This document shows, in pieces, positions 13,011 through 21,299 of a stretch of DNA of 64,000 bases (positions within the stretch are counted from its first letter, which is position 1; each line of letters opens with the position of its first letter). The stretch is from Actinomycetota bacterium. GTDB lineage: Bacteria > Actinomycetota > Actinomycetes > Propionibacteriales > Nocardioidaceae. The DNA is taken from contig WLJH01000011.1 of assembly GCA_009701885.1 (NCBI GenBank), positions 1-64,000 on the forward strand. Direction: 5' to 3'. Below the pieces are notes generated by a model. That model saw nothing but the letters and a program-made list of their open reading frames with translations. It had not been told where the DNA came from and ran no database searches. Position numbers and translations under genes: made by a program.

Positions 13011-13739
13011 GTGAGGGTCCGCGTTCTCGGCGTCGGCATGGGGCCGCACCACATCACCCCGGAGGTGGCCGACGCGCTCCGGTCGTGCGACTACGTCCTC
13101 GCCGCCGAGAAGCGCGAGGACGACGGCCTGCTCTCGGTCCGCCGAGCCATCGCGGCCGAGCATGGTCTCGAGGTGGTCGCGGTCCCCGATCCCGAGCGGG
13201 ATCGGGCCGATCCGGTCGACTATGCGAAGGCCGTCAAGGACTGGCACGAGGCTCGGGTGGCGGCCTACGAGCGGGTCCTGCGCGAGCGGGGTGGCACGGC
13301 GGCGTTCCTCGTGTGGGGTGATCCGTCGCTCTACGACTCGACGATCCGGGTCGTGGACCGGCTCGCCGAGCGGATGCCGCTGGAGTACGACGTGCTGCCG
13401 GGCATCAGCGCACCGCAGCTGTTGGCCGCCCGTCACCGGATCGTTCTGCACCCTGTCGGGCGCCCGGTCCACATCACCACCGGCCGGCGGCTCCGCGAGG
13501 AGCTGACGGCCGGCCAGACCAACCTCTGCGTCATGCTCACCGGCACCCTCGACCTGGCCGGGCTCGACGACTGGTCGATCTGGTGGGGTGCCAACCTCGG
13601 CACTGACTCCGAGGAGCTCGTCGCGGGGCGGGTCGCCGACGTGCTGCCCTCGATCGAAGCGGCGCGCGAGCGGGCGAAGACAGCGGCCGGCTGGGTGATG
13701 GACGTCTATCTGCTGCGGGCTCGGGAGACGCAGCCGTGA
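13011..13739 (+). CDS. cobF: Precorrin-6A synthase (deacetylating) CobF
   Basis: SAM methyltransferase of the tetrapyrrole methylase fold that methylates C1 and releases acetate from precorrin-5, a step specific for the aerobic pathway. The 242-residue product begins VRVRVLGVGMGPHHITPEVA and has FLVWGDPSLYDSTIRVV and VLPGISAPQLLAARH, the family motifs. The GTG at 13011 is 7 bp after the cobN stop; the end overlaps cobQ by 4 bp. Confidence 0.93.
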   Translation: MRVRVLGVGMGPHHITPEVADALRSCDYVLAAEKREDDGLLSVRRAIAAEHGLEVVAVPDPERDRADPVDYAKAVKDWHEARVAAYERVLRERGGTAAFLVWGDPSLYDSTIRVVDRLAERMPLEYDVLPGISAPQLLAARHRIVLHPVGRPVHITTGRRLREELTAGQTNLCVMLTGTLDLAGLDDWSIWWGANLGTDSEELVAGRVADVLPSIEAARERAKTAAGWVMDVYLLRARETQP

Positions 13740-15214
13740 GCGGTCTGCTCGTCGCCGGGACGACCTCGGACGCCGGCAAGTCGGTCCTCACCACCGGCCT
13801 GTGCCGCGCCTTCGCGAGACGTGGCGTGAAGGTGGCGCCGTACAAGGCCCAGAACATGTCGAACAACTCGATGGTCTGCGCCGCCGCCGACGGCACGACC
13901 GCCGAGGTCGGCCGGGCACAGTGGGTCCAGGCACTGGCTGCCCGCGTTGCCCCTGAGCCGGCGATGAACCCGGTGCTGCTCAAGCCCGGCAGCGACCGGC
14001 GCAGCCATGTCGTCCTGATGGGCCACCCCACCGGCGAGGTCTCGTCGGCGGACTGGGAGACCGGCCGACGTCACCTGGCCACGGCCGCACACACCGCGTA
14101 CGACGACCTCGCCGCGCGCTTCGACGTCATCGTGGCTGAGGGAGCAGGGAGCCCGGCCGAGATCAACCTGCGCGCCGGCGACTACGTCAACATGGGGCTG
14201 GCCCGGCACGCATCGCTGCCCACCGTGGTCGTGGGCGACATCGACCGTGGCGGTGTCTTCGCCGCGATGTACGGCACGGTCGCACTCCTGGAGCCCGCCG
14301 ACCAAAGGCTGGTGGCCGGCTTCGTGGTCAACAAGTTCCGTGGCGAACTGGCGCTCCTCTCCCCCGGCCTGGACTCCCTGGAGCGGCTGACGGGCCGTCG
14401 CGTGTTCGGCGTACTGCCGTGGGATCCGAGCCTGTGGCTGGACTCCGAGGACGCCCTCGACCTGGACGGTCGTCGCTCCAGCGGTGAGGCCGCCTTCCGG
14501 ATCGCGGTCGTGCGGCTGCCGCGAATCAGCAACTTCACCGACGTCGACGCGCTCGGTCTGGAGCCCGACCTCGACGTCGTCTTCGTCTCCGACCCCCGCG
14601 ACGTCGCCGATGCCGACGTGATCGTGGTGCCGGGGACCCGCTCGACGATCAGCGACCTGGCATGGCTGCGCGCACGGGGCCTGGACGCCGCGATCCTCGA
14701 CCACGCCCGCCGAGGTCGCCCCGTGCTCGGCATCTGCGGCGGCTTCCAGATGCTCGGCCGTGCCATCAGCGACCCTGCCGGTGTCGAGGGCGTGCCGGGT
14801 GCCGAGGTCGAGGGGCTGGGGCTGCTCGACGTCCGCACCCACTTCGCCGCCGAGAAGGTGCTGCGATTGCCCACCGGCGCCGTCCTGGGCGCACCCGCCT
14901 CCGGCTACGAGATCCACCACGGCCGGATCACCCGCGGCGGTGGCGAGGAGTTCCTCGGCGGAGCCCGCGCGGGCAAGGTCTTCGGCACGATGTGGCACGG
15001 CAGCCTCGAGGGCGACGCGCTGCGGGGTGCGCTGTTGTCCGAGCTGTTGGGCCGAGAGCGGTCTGCGGTGAGCTTCGGTGCCGCCCGCGACGCCAGGCTC
15101 GACCGGCTGGGCGACCTGGTCGAGGAGCACCTCGACGTCGACGCACTGCTGACACTCGCCCGCGACGGCACACCAGCCGGCCTGCCCGTCCTACCCCCAG
15201 GAGGTTCCCCGTGA
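13736..15214 (+). CDS. cobQ: Cobyric acid synthase CobQ
   Basis: ATP- and glutamine-dependent amidation of four carboxyl side chains (b, d, e, g) of adenosylcobyrinate diamide. The 492-residue product has the N-terminal dethiobiotin-synthetase-like domain ([27 protein letters not shown]) and a class I glutamine amidotransferase domain with the nucleophilic Cys in [10 protein letters not shown] near residue 333. The GTG start overlaps the cobF stop. Confidence 0.96.
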   Translation: MSGLLVAGTTSDAGKSVLTTGLCRAFARRGVKVAPYKAQNMSNNSMVCAAADGTTAEVGRAQWVQALAARVAPEPAMNPVLLKPGSDRRSHVVLMGHPTGEVSSADWETGRRHLATAAHTAYDDLAARFDVIVAEGAGSPAEINLRAGDYVNMGLARHASLPTVVVGDIDRGGVFAAMYGTVALLEPADQRLVAGFVVNKFRGELALLSPGLDSLERLTGRRVFGVLPWDPSLWLDSEDALDLDGRRSSGEAAFRIAVVRLPRISNFTDVDALGLEPDLDVVFVSDPRDVADADVIVVPGTRSTISDLAWLRARGLDAAILDHARRGRPVLGICGGFQMLGRAISDPAGVEGVPGAEVEGLGLLDVRTHFAAEKVLRLPTGAVLGAPASGYEIHHGRITRGGGEEFLGGARAGKVFGTMWHGSLEGDALRGALLSELLGRERSAVSFGAARDARLDRLGDLVEEHLDVDALLTLARDGTPAGLPVLPPGGSP

Positions 15215-15945
15215 GGCTGCTGCTCCTGGGAGGCACCAGCGAGGCCCGCGACCTCGCCGCCCGGCTCGTCGACGATCGCGACAGCGGCATCGAGGTGACC
15301 AATTCCCTGGCCGGCCGGGTTGCCGAGCCGCGTCTGCCGGTCGGGAAGGTGCGCATCGGCGGCTTCGGCGGAGTCGAAGGTCTGCGGGCCGCGCTCGCCG
15401 AGTACGACGCCGTGGTAGACGCGACGCATCCCTTCGCCCTCGGCATGAGCGCCAACGCCGTAGCCGCCTGTCGCCTCGAAGACGTCCCCCTGCTGCGGCT
15501 CGAGCGGCCCGGTTGGGAGCCAGACCCGAGGTGGCACTACGTCGACGACCACGAACGGGCGAGCACGCTGGCCGCCTCGCTCGGTGCGCGGCCGTTCCTC
15601 ACCGTCGGCCGCCAGGAGCTGGCTCGCTTCGTCCCCGCGCTGTCCGGCCACGCCGTGCTCGCCCGGGTCGTCGACCGTCCCGCCCTCGACCTGCCCGAGA
15701 CGTGGACGCTGCTGACCAGCCGTGGCCCCTACACCCTCGACGGCGAGCTCGCCCTGATGCGGCAGCACGCCATCGACGTCCTCGTCACCAAGGACTCAGG
15801 CGGCAGCTACACGTGGCCCAAGATGCAGGCCGCCGCCGAGCTCGACGTCGCCGTGGTCGTCGTACGGCGTCCCGCGTGCCCGGTCGGGGTGCCGACCGTG
15901 CACGACGTGGACGATGCCGTCGCCTGGGTCAGGGAGCAGTCGTGA
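15211..15945 (+). CDS. cobK: Precorrin-6A reductase CobK
   Basis: NADPH-dependent reduction of precorrin-6A to 6B. The 244-residue protein begins [19 protein letters not shown] and contains [26 protein letters not shown] and [18 protein letters not shown], all typical of CobK/CbiJ. The GTG at 15211 follows AGGAGG by seven bases and overlaps the cobQ stop. Confidence 0.95.
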   Translation: MRLLLLGGTSEARDLAARLVDDRDSGIEVTNSLAGRVAEPRLPVGKVRIGGFGGVEGLRAALAEYDAVVDATHPFALGMSANAVAACRLEDVPLLRLERPGWEPDPRWHYVDDHERASTLAASLGARPFLTVGRQELARFVPALSGHAVLARVVDRPALDLPETWTLLTSRGPYTLDGELALMRQHAIDVLVTKDSGGSYTWPKMQAAAELDVAVVVVRRPACPVGVPTVHDVDDAVAWVREQS

Positions 15946-16463
15946 GAGTGCTCGTCACCGGCGGAGTCCGCTCCGGCAAGTCCCGTCACGCGGAGTCGCT
16001 CCTGACCGGACCGGTCACCTACCTCGCCCCAGGGCCGGTCCAGGACGACGCCGACTGGGCCGCGCGGATCGCCGCCCATCGGGCGCGGCGGCCTGTCGAC
16101 TGGACGACTGTCGAGTCCCACGACCTCGTCGGAGTGCTCGCGCGCACGGACGGGCACGTCATGGTCGATTCCCTGGGCACGTGGCTCACGGCGGTGCTCG
16201 ACGAGCGTGGCCTCTGGGGTGCGCCGGCGGACGAGATCACCGACGTGATCGGACACGTTGCGCAAGAGACAGCGGACGTCCTCGCTGTTCGCGACCAGGG
16301 AGAGGACACCGTTCTCGTCACCAACGAGGTCGGCCTGGGCGTCGTCCCCGAACACCGGTCTGGTCGGCTCTTCCGGGACCTGCTCGGACTGGTCAACCAG
16401 CGCATCGCGGCGGCCTGCGACGAGGTGCACCTGGTGATCGCAGGCAGGGTGGTCCGGCTATGA
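15942..16463 (+). CDS. cobU: Adenosylcobinamide kinase/guanylyltransferase CobU (CobP)
   Basis: Phosphorylates adenosylcobinamide and transfers GMP from GTP, forming AdoCbi-GDP. The P-loop GGVRSGKS is at residues 7-14, and [20 protein letters not shown] matches the guanylylation region of the family. At 173 residues it has the normal length. The GTG start overlaps cobK (GTGA) and the stop overlaps the next gene (ATGA). Confidence 0.95.
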   Translation: MRVLVTGGVRSGKSRHAESLLTGPVTYLAPGPVQDDADWAARIAAHRARRPVDWTTVESHDLVGVLARTDGHVMVDSLGTWLTAVLDERGLWGAPADEITDVIGHVAQETADVLAVRDQGEDTVLVTNEVGLGVVPEHRSGRLFRDLLGLVNQRIAAACDEVHLVIAGRVVRL

Positions 16464-17149
16464 CCCAGCCAGGCACCGCGCTGCTTCTCGTTGGCATGTC
16501 CGTCTCCGATGTCGACCGTCGCGACGAGCTGCTCGCGGCGGCCGCCCGCCACCATGCGGGCGTCGCCTTCTTGCAGATGGGCGACCCATCGATCTCGCGC
16601 GAGCTCACCCGGCTCGCGGACGCCGGCGCCACCACGATCAGCCTCGCCGGCATCAGCCTCGGCCCGCTCGCCCCTGGGCAGTCATGGCTACGGAGGATCG
16701 CCTCCCACTGGTGGCGCGAGCGCGCCGGGCACCGCCCGGTGATCGAGGTTGCGACCCGGCTGGCCTCCACGATCGAGGAGATCGAGGTCGCGCTGTTCGA
16801 CCTGAGGCCGATCTCCGGCGCCGAGCCGGGCCTGACCTCGACCGCCTGGGAGGACGTGACCCGCCACCGGCGCCAGGTGCTCATCTGCCGCGGCCCGCGG
16901 TGCACGGCCCGCGGATCCGACGAGACGGCCCGCGCGCTGATCCTCGGACTGATGGAGGCCGGGCTCGGCGACCATGACGTGCTGGTCACCCACACTGGTT
17001 GTCAGTTCCCCTGCAACCAGGCCCCGGTCGTCAGCGTGCAGCCCGACGACGTCTGGTATGGCGGCGTCGATCCCCACGCGGCCCGCCGGATCGTGTCCGA
17101 CCACCTGCTGGCCGACACTCCCGTGGAAAGCCGCCGGCTCCCGCGCTGA
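16460..17149 (+). CDS. CbiX-like protein with thioredoxin-like [2Fe-2S] ferredoxin domain
   Basis: A 229-residue protein of two parts. Residues 1-110 look like a half chelatase of the CbiX/sirohydrochlorin chelatase type (LLVGMSVSDVDRRDELLAAA, FLQMGDPSI, ISLGPLAPG). Residues 130-215 form a thioredoxin-like ferredoxin: LICRGPRCTARGSDET and HTGCQFPCNQAPVVSV give the four cysteines for a [2Fe-2S] cluster. Such proteins recur in actinobacterial cob operons. Electron supply to a reductive step (for example Co(II) to Co(I) or CobK/CobG chemistry) and cobalt handling are both possible; neither is demonstrated by the sequence. It is the last gene of the cobN operon. Confidence 0.75.
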   Translation: MTQPGTALLLVGMSVSDVDRRDELLAAAARHHAGVAFLQMGDPSISRELTRLADAGATTISLAGISLGPLAPGQSWLRRIASHWWRERAGHRPVIEVATRLASTIEEIEVALFDLRPISGAEPGLTSTAWEDVTRHRRQVLICRGPRCTARGSDETARALILGLMEAGLGDHDVLVTHTGCQFPCNQAPVVSVQPDDVWYGGVDPHAARRIVSDHLLADTPVESRRLPR

Positions 17150-17186
17150 GCGCAGGAGCCGACAGGTTGGTTCGCGAGGCGGGCCG

Positions 17187-18014
17187 TCAGAGGCTCGCGG
17201 CTAGCGCGCGCCGCTGCGCCCGCTCCGTCTGCGCGGCGTAGAGCCGACCGACCAGTCCGGTGAGCACCACGCCGATCACGCCCCACATCGTGGCCAGCGT
17301 GAACAGTGACGCCCGGCGGAAGAACCAGAGCGTGTCGGCCGGGAAGTCGCCGACCTCGTTGACGGTGGCGAAGAGCTGGCCGGCGACGACCATGACGGCC
17401 AGGTAGCCGGCTGCACCGGCGACGACGCCACCGTAGGTGCCGAGGCGGTTGCGCAGCCTCAGCGCGACGTACGTCGCGGCGACGACCGTCAGGACCGAGA
17501 CGACCACGAAGCCGAAGTAGAGCGCCGTCCTGTCGCCGATGGTGTCACCACTTCCGACCGCCGGCGGGTTCGCCGGATACTTCAGGAACGGCACCAGGGC
17601 GAAGGCGACGAAGCCGAGCAGAGTGATCAGGGCGGTGGACTGGCCGGGCTGGAGCCGGCCCATGCGGCCGATGGTGCCGGCCGCGACGAGGGCGACGATG
17701 CCGCCGAGCGCGAGTCCGACGGCGAGGCTGCCGGTGAGCAGGCCCCAGGTCCGCTGGCTGTCCCGGGAGACTTCGGTATCCTCGCCCTCGTCACCGTGAG
17801 AGTGGCTGTGTGTGTGGCTGTGGCCTCCGGCGGCCTCGTCGCCATGGTCGTGGGACGCGTCGGTCGGCGCCTCCTCGGCGGCGGTGCCTGACTCCTCGAG
17901 GGCAATGGCAGTCTCGACGTGGGGCTCCCCCACCGAGTACGCGACGAAGAAGGTGGCGATGCCGGCAACCAGGCCGGCGATCAGACCACGGATGAGAAAT
18001 GCACGTGCGGTCAT
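17187..18014 (-). CDS. cbtA: Cobalt transporter subunit CbtA
   Basis: Membrane protein of 275 residues with about five to six hydrophobic segments (near residues 7-26, 92-113, 125-145, 165-187, 195-217, 240-262). Between the first two lies a histidine-rich loop (about 53-76) with the stretch HSHTHSHSHGDE, a likely metal-binding site. CbtA and CbtB form a predicted cobalt uptake system that is regularly controlled by cobalamin riboswitches, as here. It is convergent with the cobN operon, 37 bp from its end. Confidence 0.9.
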   Translation of the reverse strand: MTARAFLIRGLIAGLVAGIATFFVAYSVGEPHVETAIALEESGTAAEEAPTDASHDHGDEAAGGHSHTHSHSHGDEGEDTEVSRDSQRTWGLLTGSLAVGLALGGIVALVAAGTIGRMGRLQPGQSTALITLLGFVAFALVPFLKYPANPPAVGSGDTIGDRTALYFGFVVVSVLTVVAATYVALRLRNRLGTYGGVVAGAAGYLAVMVVAGQLFATVNEVGDFPADTLWFFRRASLFTLATMWGVIGVVLTGLVGRLYAAQTERAQRRALAASL

Positions 18015-18036
18015 GCTGGTTTCCGTTCAGGAAGCA

Positions 18037-18062
18037 GCGCGGCGCCGACGTCGGCGCCGCGC
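18037..18062. other. 26-bp perfect palindrome between cbtB and cbtA
   Basis: GCGCGGCGCCGACGTCGGCG continues to a perfect 26-bp palindrome ending at 18062, in the 165-bp gap between cbtB and cbtA. It could be an mRNA hairpin that sets the ratio of the two subunits or a protein-binding site. No U-run follows. Confidence 0.5.
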
Positions 18063-18134
18063 GCGAGAAGTGTCGTCAACAGCCCCGCCGCGCTTGTTCG
18101 GGGTCGCTATCGCGCCGAAGAGCGCTCAGAGCTC

Positions 18135-18169
18135 GGCCCGGATCCCGGGCTCAGGCCTGGATCCGGGCC
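18135..18169. terminator. Strong hairpin just after cbtB
   Basis: Perfect 11-bp stem GGCCCGGATCC/GGATCCGGGCC with a 13-base spacer, starting 11 bp after the cbtB stop in the direction of transcription. Likely a partial terminator or 3'-end stabiliser inside the cbtB-cbtA unit. Confidence 0.55.
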
Positions 18170-18179
18170 GGAATCAGGC

Positions 18180-18398
18180 TCAGTGGCAGGGGTAGCCGAG
18201 GAGGTGGCGTCCGTCGTGGACCCACTCGTGGATGGCCGTGCCGGCCAGGAGGGAGACGGCACCCTGGTCGGTGCTGACGAAGAAGAGCACCAGCGTCCCG
18301 AGGAGACCGAAGAACAGCGCCCATGGCGCCAGCTGGCCGAACGGGATGGTGGGAACGGAAGGTGCGCCGGCGACCGGCACCGCAGAGACCTGCGACAT
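18180..18398 (-). CDS. cbtB: Cobalt transporter subunit CbtB
   Basis: A 72-residue protein with one membrane span (about residues 25-45, LAPWALFFGLLGTLVLFFVS) and a C-terminal HEWVHDGRHLLGYPCH with five metal-ligand candidates; the terminal His-rich tail is the mark of the CbtB family. It lies downstream of a cobalamin riboswitch and upstream of cbtA. Confidence 0.93.
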   Translation of the reverse strand: MSQVSAVPVAGAPSVPTIPFGQLAPWALFFGLLGTLVLFFVSTDQGAVSLLAGTAIHEWVHDGRHLLGYPCH

Positions 18399-18437
18399 GT
18401 GTCCTCCTCAGGGATTCGTGCGTCCCTGTTCGATGGG

Positions 18438-18535
18438 ATGGATACGGACACTCGGGTCTGACTCCACCGCCCGGAGGCGATGTCACAGTAGCGCGACTGT
18501 GCCGGATTCTCACCGGCTTCCTCGTGCCCGTTAGC
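18438..18535 (-). promoter_or_regulatory. Cobalamin riboswitch upstream of cbtB
   Basis: Minus-strand sequence reads GAGGAAGCCGGTGAGAATCC and GGCACAGTCGCGCTACTGTGA, followed by the B12-box region GGAGTCAGACCCGAGTGTCC. This order is diagnostic of the cobalamin aptamer. Its 5' part reaches the last codons of cobD, so the cbt genes may be controlled both by read-through from the long chlID-cobD operon and by this switch. Confidence 0.9.
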
Positions 18536-19487
18536 CGGATGCTATCGCAGGCCGGCCCGCTGTGCGCCGAGCCACGAGCAACGCGCCGGATGCCGACACG
18601 ACCGCACCGATGATGCCAACCCTGCGTGCGAGTCGGGCGGCCCGACCGATGTCCTCGGGTCGTACGGCGCGCCCGTCGCCCATGACGGAACGGTGCTCGA
18701 GCCAACTGCCGTAGTAGCGGTTCGTGCCGCCCAGCCGGATGCCGAGAGCGCCGGCGAAAGTGGCCTCGACGACTCCGGCGTTGGGGCTGGGATGGGCGGC
18801 GGCGTCACGGCGCCATGCCTTGGCGGCGGACCGCGCCGTTCCTGGCGAGGCAAGGAGCGTGGCGGCACCGGCGATCCGCGAGCCGGGCAGGTTGACCAGA
18901 TCGTCGAAGCGGGCGGCGGCCCAGCCGAACCGCTCATAGCGGTCGTTGTGGTGGCCGACCATCGCGTCGAGGGTGTTGGCCGCCCGGTAGCCGAGCAGCC
19001 CGGGCATCCCGGCCACGGCTCCCCACAGCAGCGGTGCAACGACGGCGTCCGAGGTGTTCTCCGCGACGGACTCCACGACCGCGCGCGCGACCTCCGACTC
19101 CTCCAGCGCCGAGGTGTCGCGGCCCACCAGATGGGTGAGGCGTTCACGGGCGGCCGGGAGGTCGCCTGCTCTCAGGAGCGCGTCGACCGCGAGTGCCTCG
19201 CGCTCCAGCGAGCGCCCACCGAGCACCGTCCAGGCCACCACGGCGGTGGCCACCGCCTGGGCGACGGGGTTCCGCGCTGCCCGCTCCGCTACGACTCCCA
19301 CCACGATCGCCGCCCCGACGAGTGCCGCCGTGTGTGCCGCACCCCGCGGCCGCGAGTCGGCGTACAGCCGACGCTCCAGCGCCGCGGCCGCGTTGCCGAA
19401 GCCGGCAACGGGATGGAGATGCTGCGGGTCTCCGAGCACGCGGTCCGCGGCGAACCCGAGCAGAAGACCGACGGCTCGGGCGCTCAC
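18531..19487 (-). CDS. cobD: Adenosylcobinamide-phosphate synthase CobD (CbiB)
   Basis: Integral membrane protein that attaches the aminopropanol (phosphate) arm to adenosylcobyric acid. The 318-residue product shows DRVLGDPQHLHPVAGFG near the N-terminus, SVAENTSDAVVAPL and the loop HPSPNAGVVEATFAGALGI, all CbiB family marks. GTG start at 19487 overlaps the cobS stop (GTGA). Its last codons overlap the aptamer of the following cobalamin riboswitch. Confidence 0.95.
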   Translation of the reverse strand: MSARAVGLLLGFAADRVLGDPQHLHPVAGFGNAAAALERRLYADSRPRGAAHTAALVGAAIVVGVVAERAARNPVAQAVATAVVAWTVLGGRSLEREALAVDALLRAGDLPAARERLTHLVGRDTSALEESEVARAVVESVAENTSDAVVAPLLWGAVAGMPGLLGYRAANTLDAMVGHHNDRYERFGWAAARFDDLVNLPGSRIAGAATLLASPGTARSAAKAWRRDAAAHPSPNAGVVEATFAGALGIRLGGTNRYYGSWLEHRSVMGDGRAVRPEDIGRAARLARRVGIIGAVVSASGALLVARRTAGRPAIASG

Positions 19488-20254
19488 GAGAGGGCCACCA
19501 GCAGGGCGGCGAGCGCCAGCTCGATCGCGGCGCCGAAGACGTCGCCGGTGACGCCGCCGAGCCGCCGCACCGCTCGCGCGACGACGACGGCGACCACGGC
19601 GAGTGCCATCGCGCTGGCCAGCGCTCCGCGCCACCAGGCGAGTCCGGACCAAGCGCCGGCGAGCGAGAGAACGGCGGCGCACGTCAGCCACATGAGCACG
19701 ACGACCGGCCGGGCCACGGTGCCGGTGTAGGTGTCGCCGAGTCCCCCGGGTCGTGCGGACGGCACGCCCCGGGCGCAGCAGGTGGCGAGCGCGGCGCGGG
19801 AGACGCAGAGCGCGCAGCCGGCGAGGACGGCGGCGCGCACAGGGTGCGTTGAGGCCAATACTGCGACCAGGCCTGTGGCCTGCAGGCCGAGGACCAGGAC
19901 CACCACCACGACGCCGGCCGGACCCGACGTGCCGCTCTTCATCACCGCCAATGACCGCTCGCGGTCGTAGGAGGCCGCCATGCCGTCGACGGTGTCGGAG
20001 AGCCCGTCGAGGTGGAAGGCGCGGTTGCCGAGGATGGTTGCGCCCAGCGCCAGCAGAGCCGCCACGGGGATCGGCAGGTCGAGGCCATGCCCGGCCAGGG
20101 CCACCAGAGTCACCGCCACCGCGAGCGGCAGGACTGCCAGCGGTGCGAGCACCATGGCCATGCCGGCCCGGCGTCGGTCGACGAGGGCCGGTGGGGCGAC
20201 GGGGATAGCGGTGAGTGTGCCGAGGGCCAGCCGCCACGCGTCGAGCAGCATCAC
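19484..20254 (-). CDS. cobS: Adenosylcobinamide-GDP ribazoletransferase CobS (CobV)
   Basis: Membrane-bound cobalamin synthase joining AdoCbi-GDP and alpha-ribazole. The 256-residue, strongly hydrophobic protein has the catalytic signature FHLDGLSDTVDGMAAS (about residues 80-95) and PGGLGDTYTG. Start is either GTG at 20254 (4-bp overlap with cobT) or the adjoining ATG at 20251. Confidence 0.94.
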   Translation of the reverse strand: MMLLDAWRLALGTLTAIPVAPPALVDRRRAGMAMVLAPLAVLPLAVAVTLVALAGHGLDLPIPVAALLALGATILGNRAFHLDGLSDTVDGMAASYDRERSLAVMKSGTSGPAGVVVVVLVLGLQATGLVAVLASTHPVRAAVLAGCALCVSRAALATCCARGVPSARPGGLGDTYTGTVARPVVVLMWLTCAAVLSLAGAWSGLAWWRGALASAMALAVVAVVVARAVRRLGGVTGDVFGAAIELALAALLVALS

Positions 20255-21291
20255 GCCCGTAGCTCGGACAGCAACGCCACCTCGCGGAGCACGGCGGAGG
20301 CGCTGCGGACCACCGGAACGGCCGCGACAGCACCTGACCCCTCCCCCAGCCGCATGCCGAGGTCGAGCAGCGGTTCTCGGCCCATCTTGGCGAGCGCGAG
20401 GGACTGGGCAGGCTCGGTGGAGCGGTGCCCAGCGGCGTACCAGGCGGCGGCGCCGGGCTCGATCCGGTCGGCGGTGAGGGCACAGGCCACGCTCATGAGT
20501 CCGTCGAGCAGCACCGGTACGCCGTCCTGGGCTGCGGCAAGCAGGTAGCCGGTGGTGGCGGCCAGGTCTGCGCTTCCCAAGGCTGTCAGTGTCTCGACCG
20601 GGTCGCCGGCCCGGGTGCCGGCACGCCGGAGGGCGATGTCGATCACCTCGGTCTTGTGCGCAAGCGCGACATCGTCGATCCCCGTGCCGCGCCCGACCAC
20701 CTCGGCTGCGGGAAGCCCGAGGCCGGCGGCGACCAGGGCCGCGGCGGGGGTGGTGTTGCCGATGCCCATGTCTCCGCCGAGGAGCAACTGAGCACCGGCC
20801 CGGATCTCCTCTCGCGCGATCGCCGCCCCTGCGTCGAGGGCCTGCCGGGTCTGCTCCGGCGTGAGCGCGTCCTCGAGATGAATGGCGCCGCTGGACCGAC
20901 GGACTTTGTGGACGGTCAGCGCCGCGCGAGTCGCCTCGTCGAGATCGGCGAAGTCGTCGTCGACACCGAGGTCTAGCACGCGGACCGCGACGCCGTGGGT
21001 GGCTGCCAAGGCATTCACAGCCGCCTTGCCAGCTAGGAAGGTGCGGACCATCGCACCGGTGATCGCGGGCGGGAACGCGGAGACACCGTGCGAGGCGACG
21101 CCATGGTCGCCGGCAAAGATGACCAGCCGGACGTCATTCACCGGCTTCGGAGGTACATGGCCCTGGCAGGACGCGAGCCAGATGCCCAGCTCGCCGAGGC
21201 GGCCGAGGGCACCGGGCGGGGTGGCCAGCGCGGCCAAGCGCTTGGCCGCATGATCGCGGGCGATGTCGGACGGGGCGGAGACGTAGGGCAC
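20251..21291 (-). CDS. cobT: Nicotinate-nucleotide-DMB phosphoribosyltransferase CobT (CobU)
   Basis: Activates 5,6-dimethylbenzimidazole to alpha-ribazole phosphate. The 346-residue product has the expected blocks LGRLGELGIWLASCQG, FAGDHGVASHGVSAFP, LLGGDMGIGNTTPAAA and a C-terminal LGEGSGAVAAVP with the catalytic glutamate. It is a stand-alone form without the CobU-type N-terminal extension seen in some actinobacteria. GTG at 21291 is eight bases after the upstream stop and is preceded by GAGGT. Confidence 0.95.
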   Translation of the reverse strand: MPYVSAPSDIARDHAAKRLAALATPPGALGRLGELGIWLASCQGHVPPKPVNDVRLVIFAGDHGVASHGVSAFPPAITGAMVRTFLAGKAAVNALAATHGVAVRVLDLGVDDDFADLDEATRAALTVHKVRRSSGAIHLEDALTPEQTRQALDAGAAIAREEIRAGAQLLLGGDMGIGNTTPAAALVAAGLGLPAAEVVGRGTGIDDVALAHKTEVIDIALRRAGTRAGDPVETLTALGSADLAATTGYLLAAAQDGVPVLLDGLMSVACALTADRIEPGAAAWYAAGHRSTEPAQSLALAKMGREPLLDLGMRLGEGSGAVAAVPVVRSASAVLREVALLSELRA

Positions 21292-21299
21292 GGCGGACC

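Noticed and set aside
11171..13057. Minus-strand open frame of 628 codons opposite cobN
   Set aside because: Antisense shadow of cobN; no motif and low-complexity sequence.
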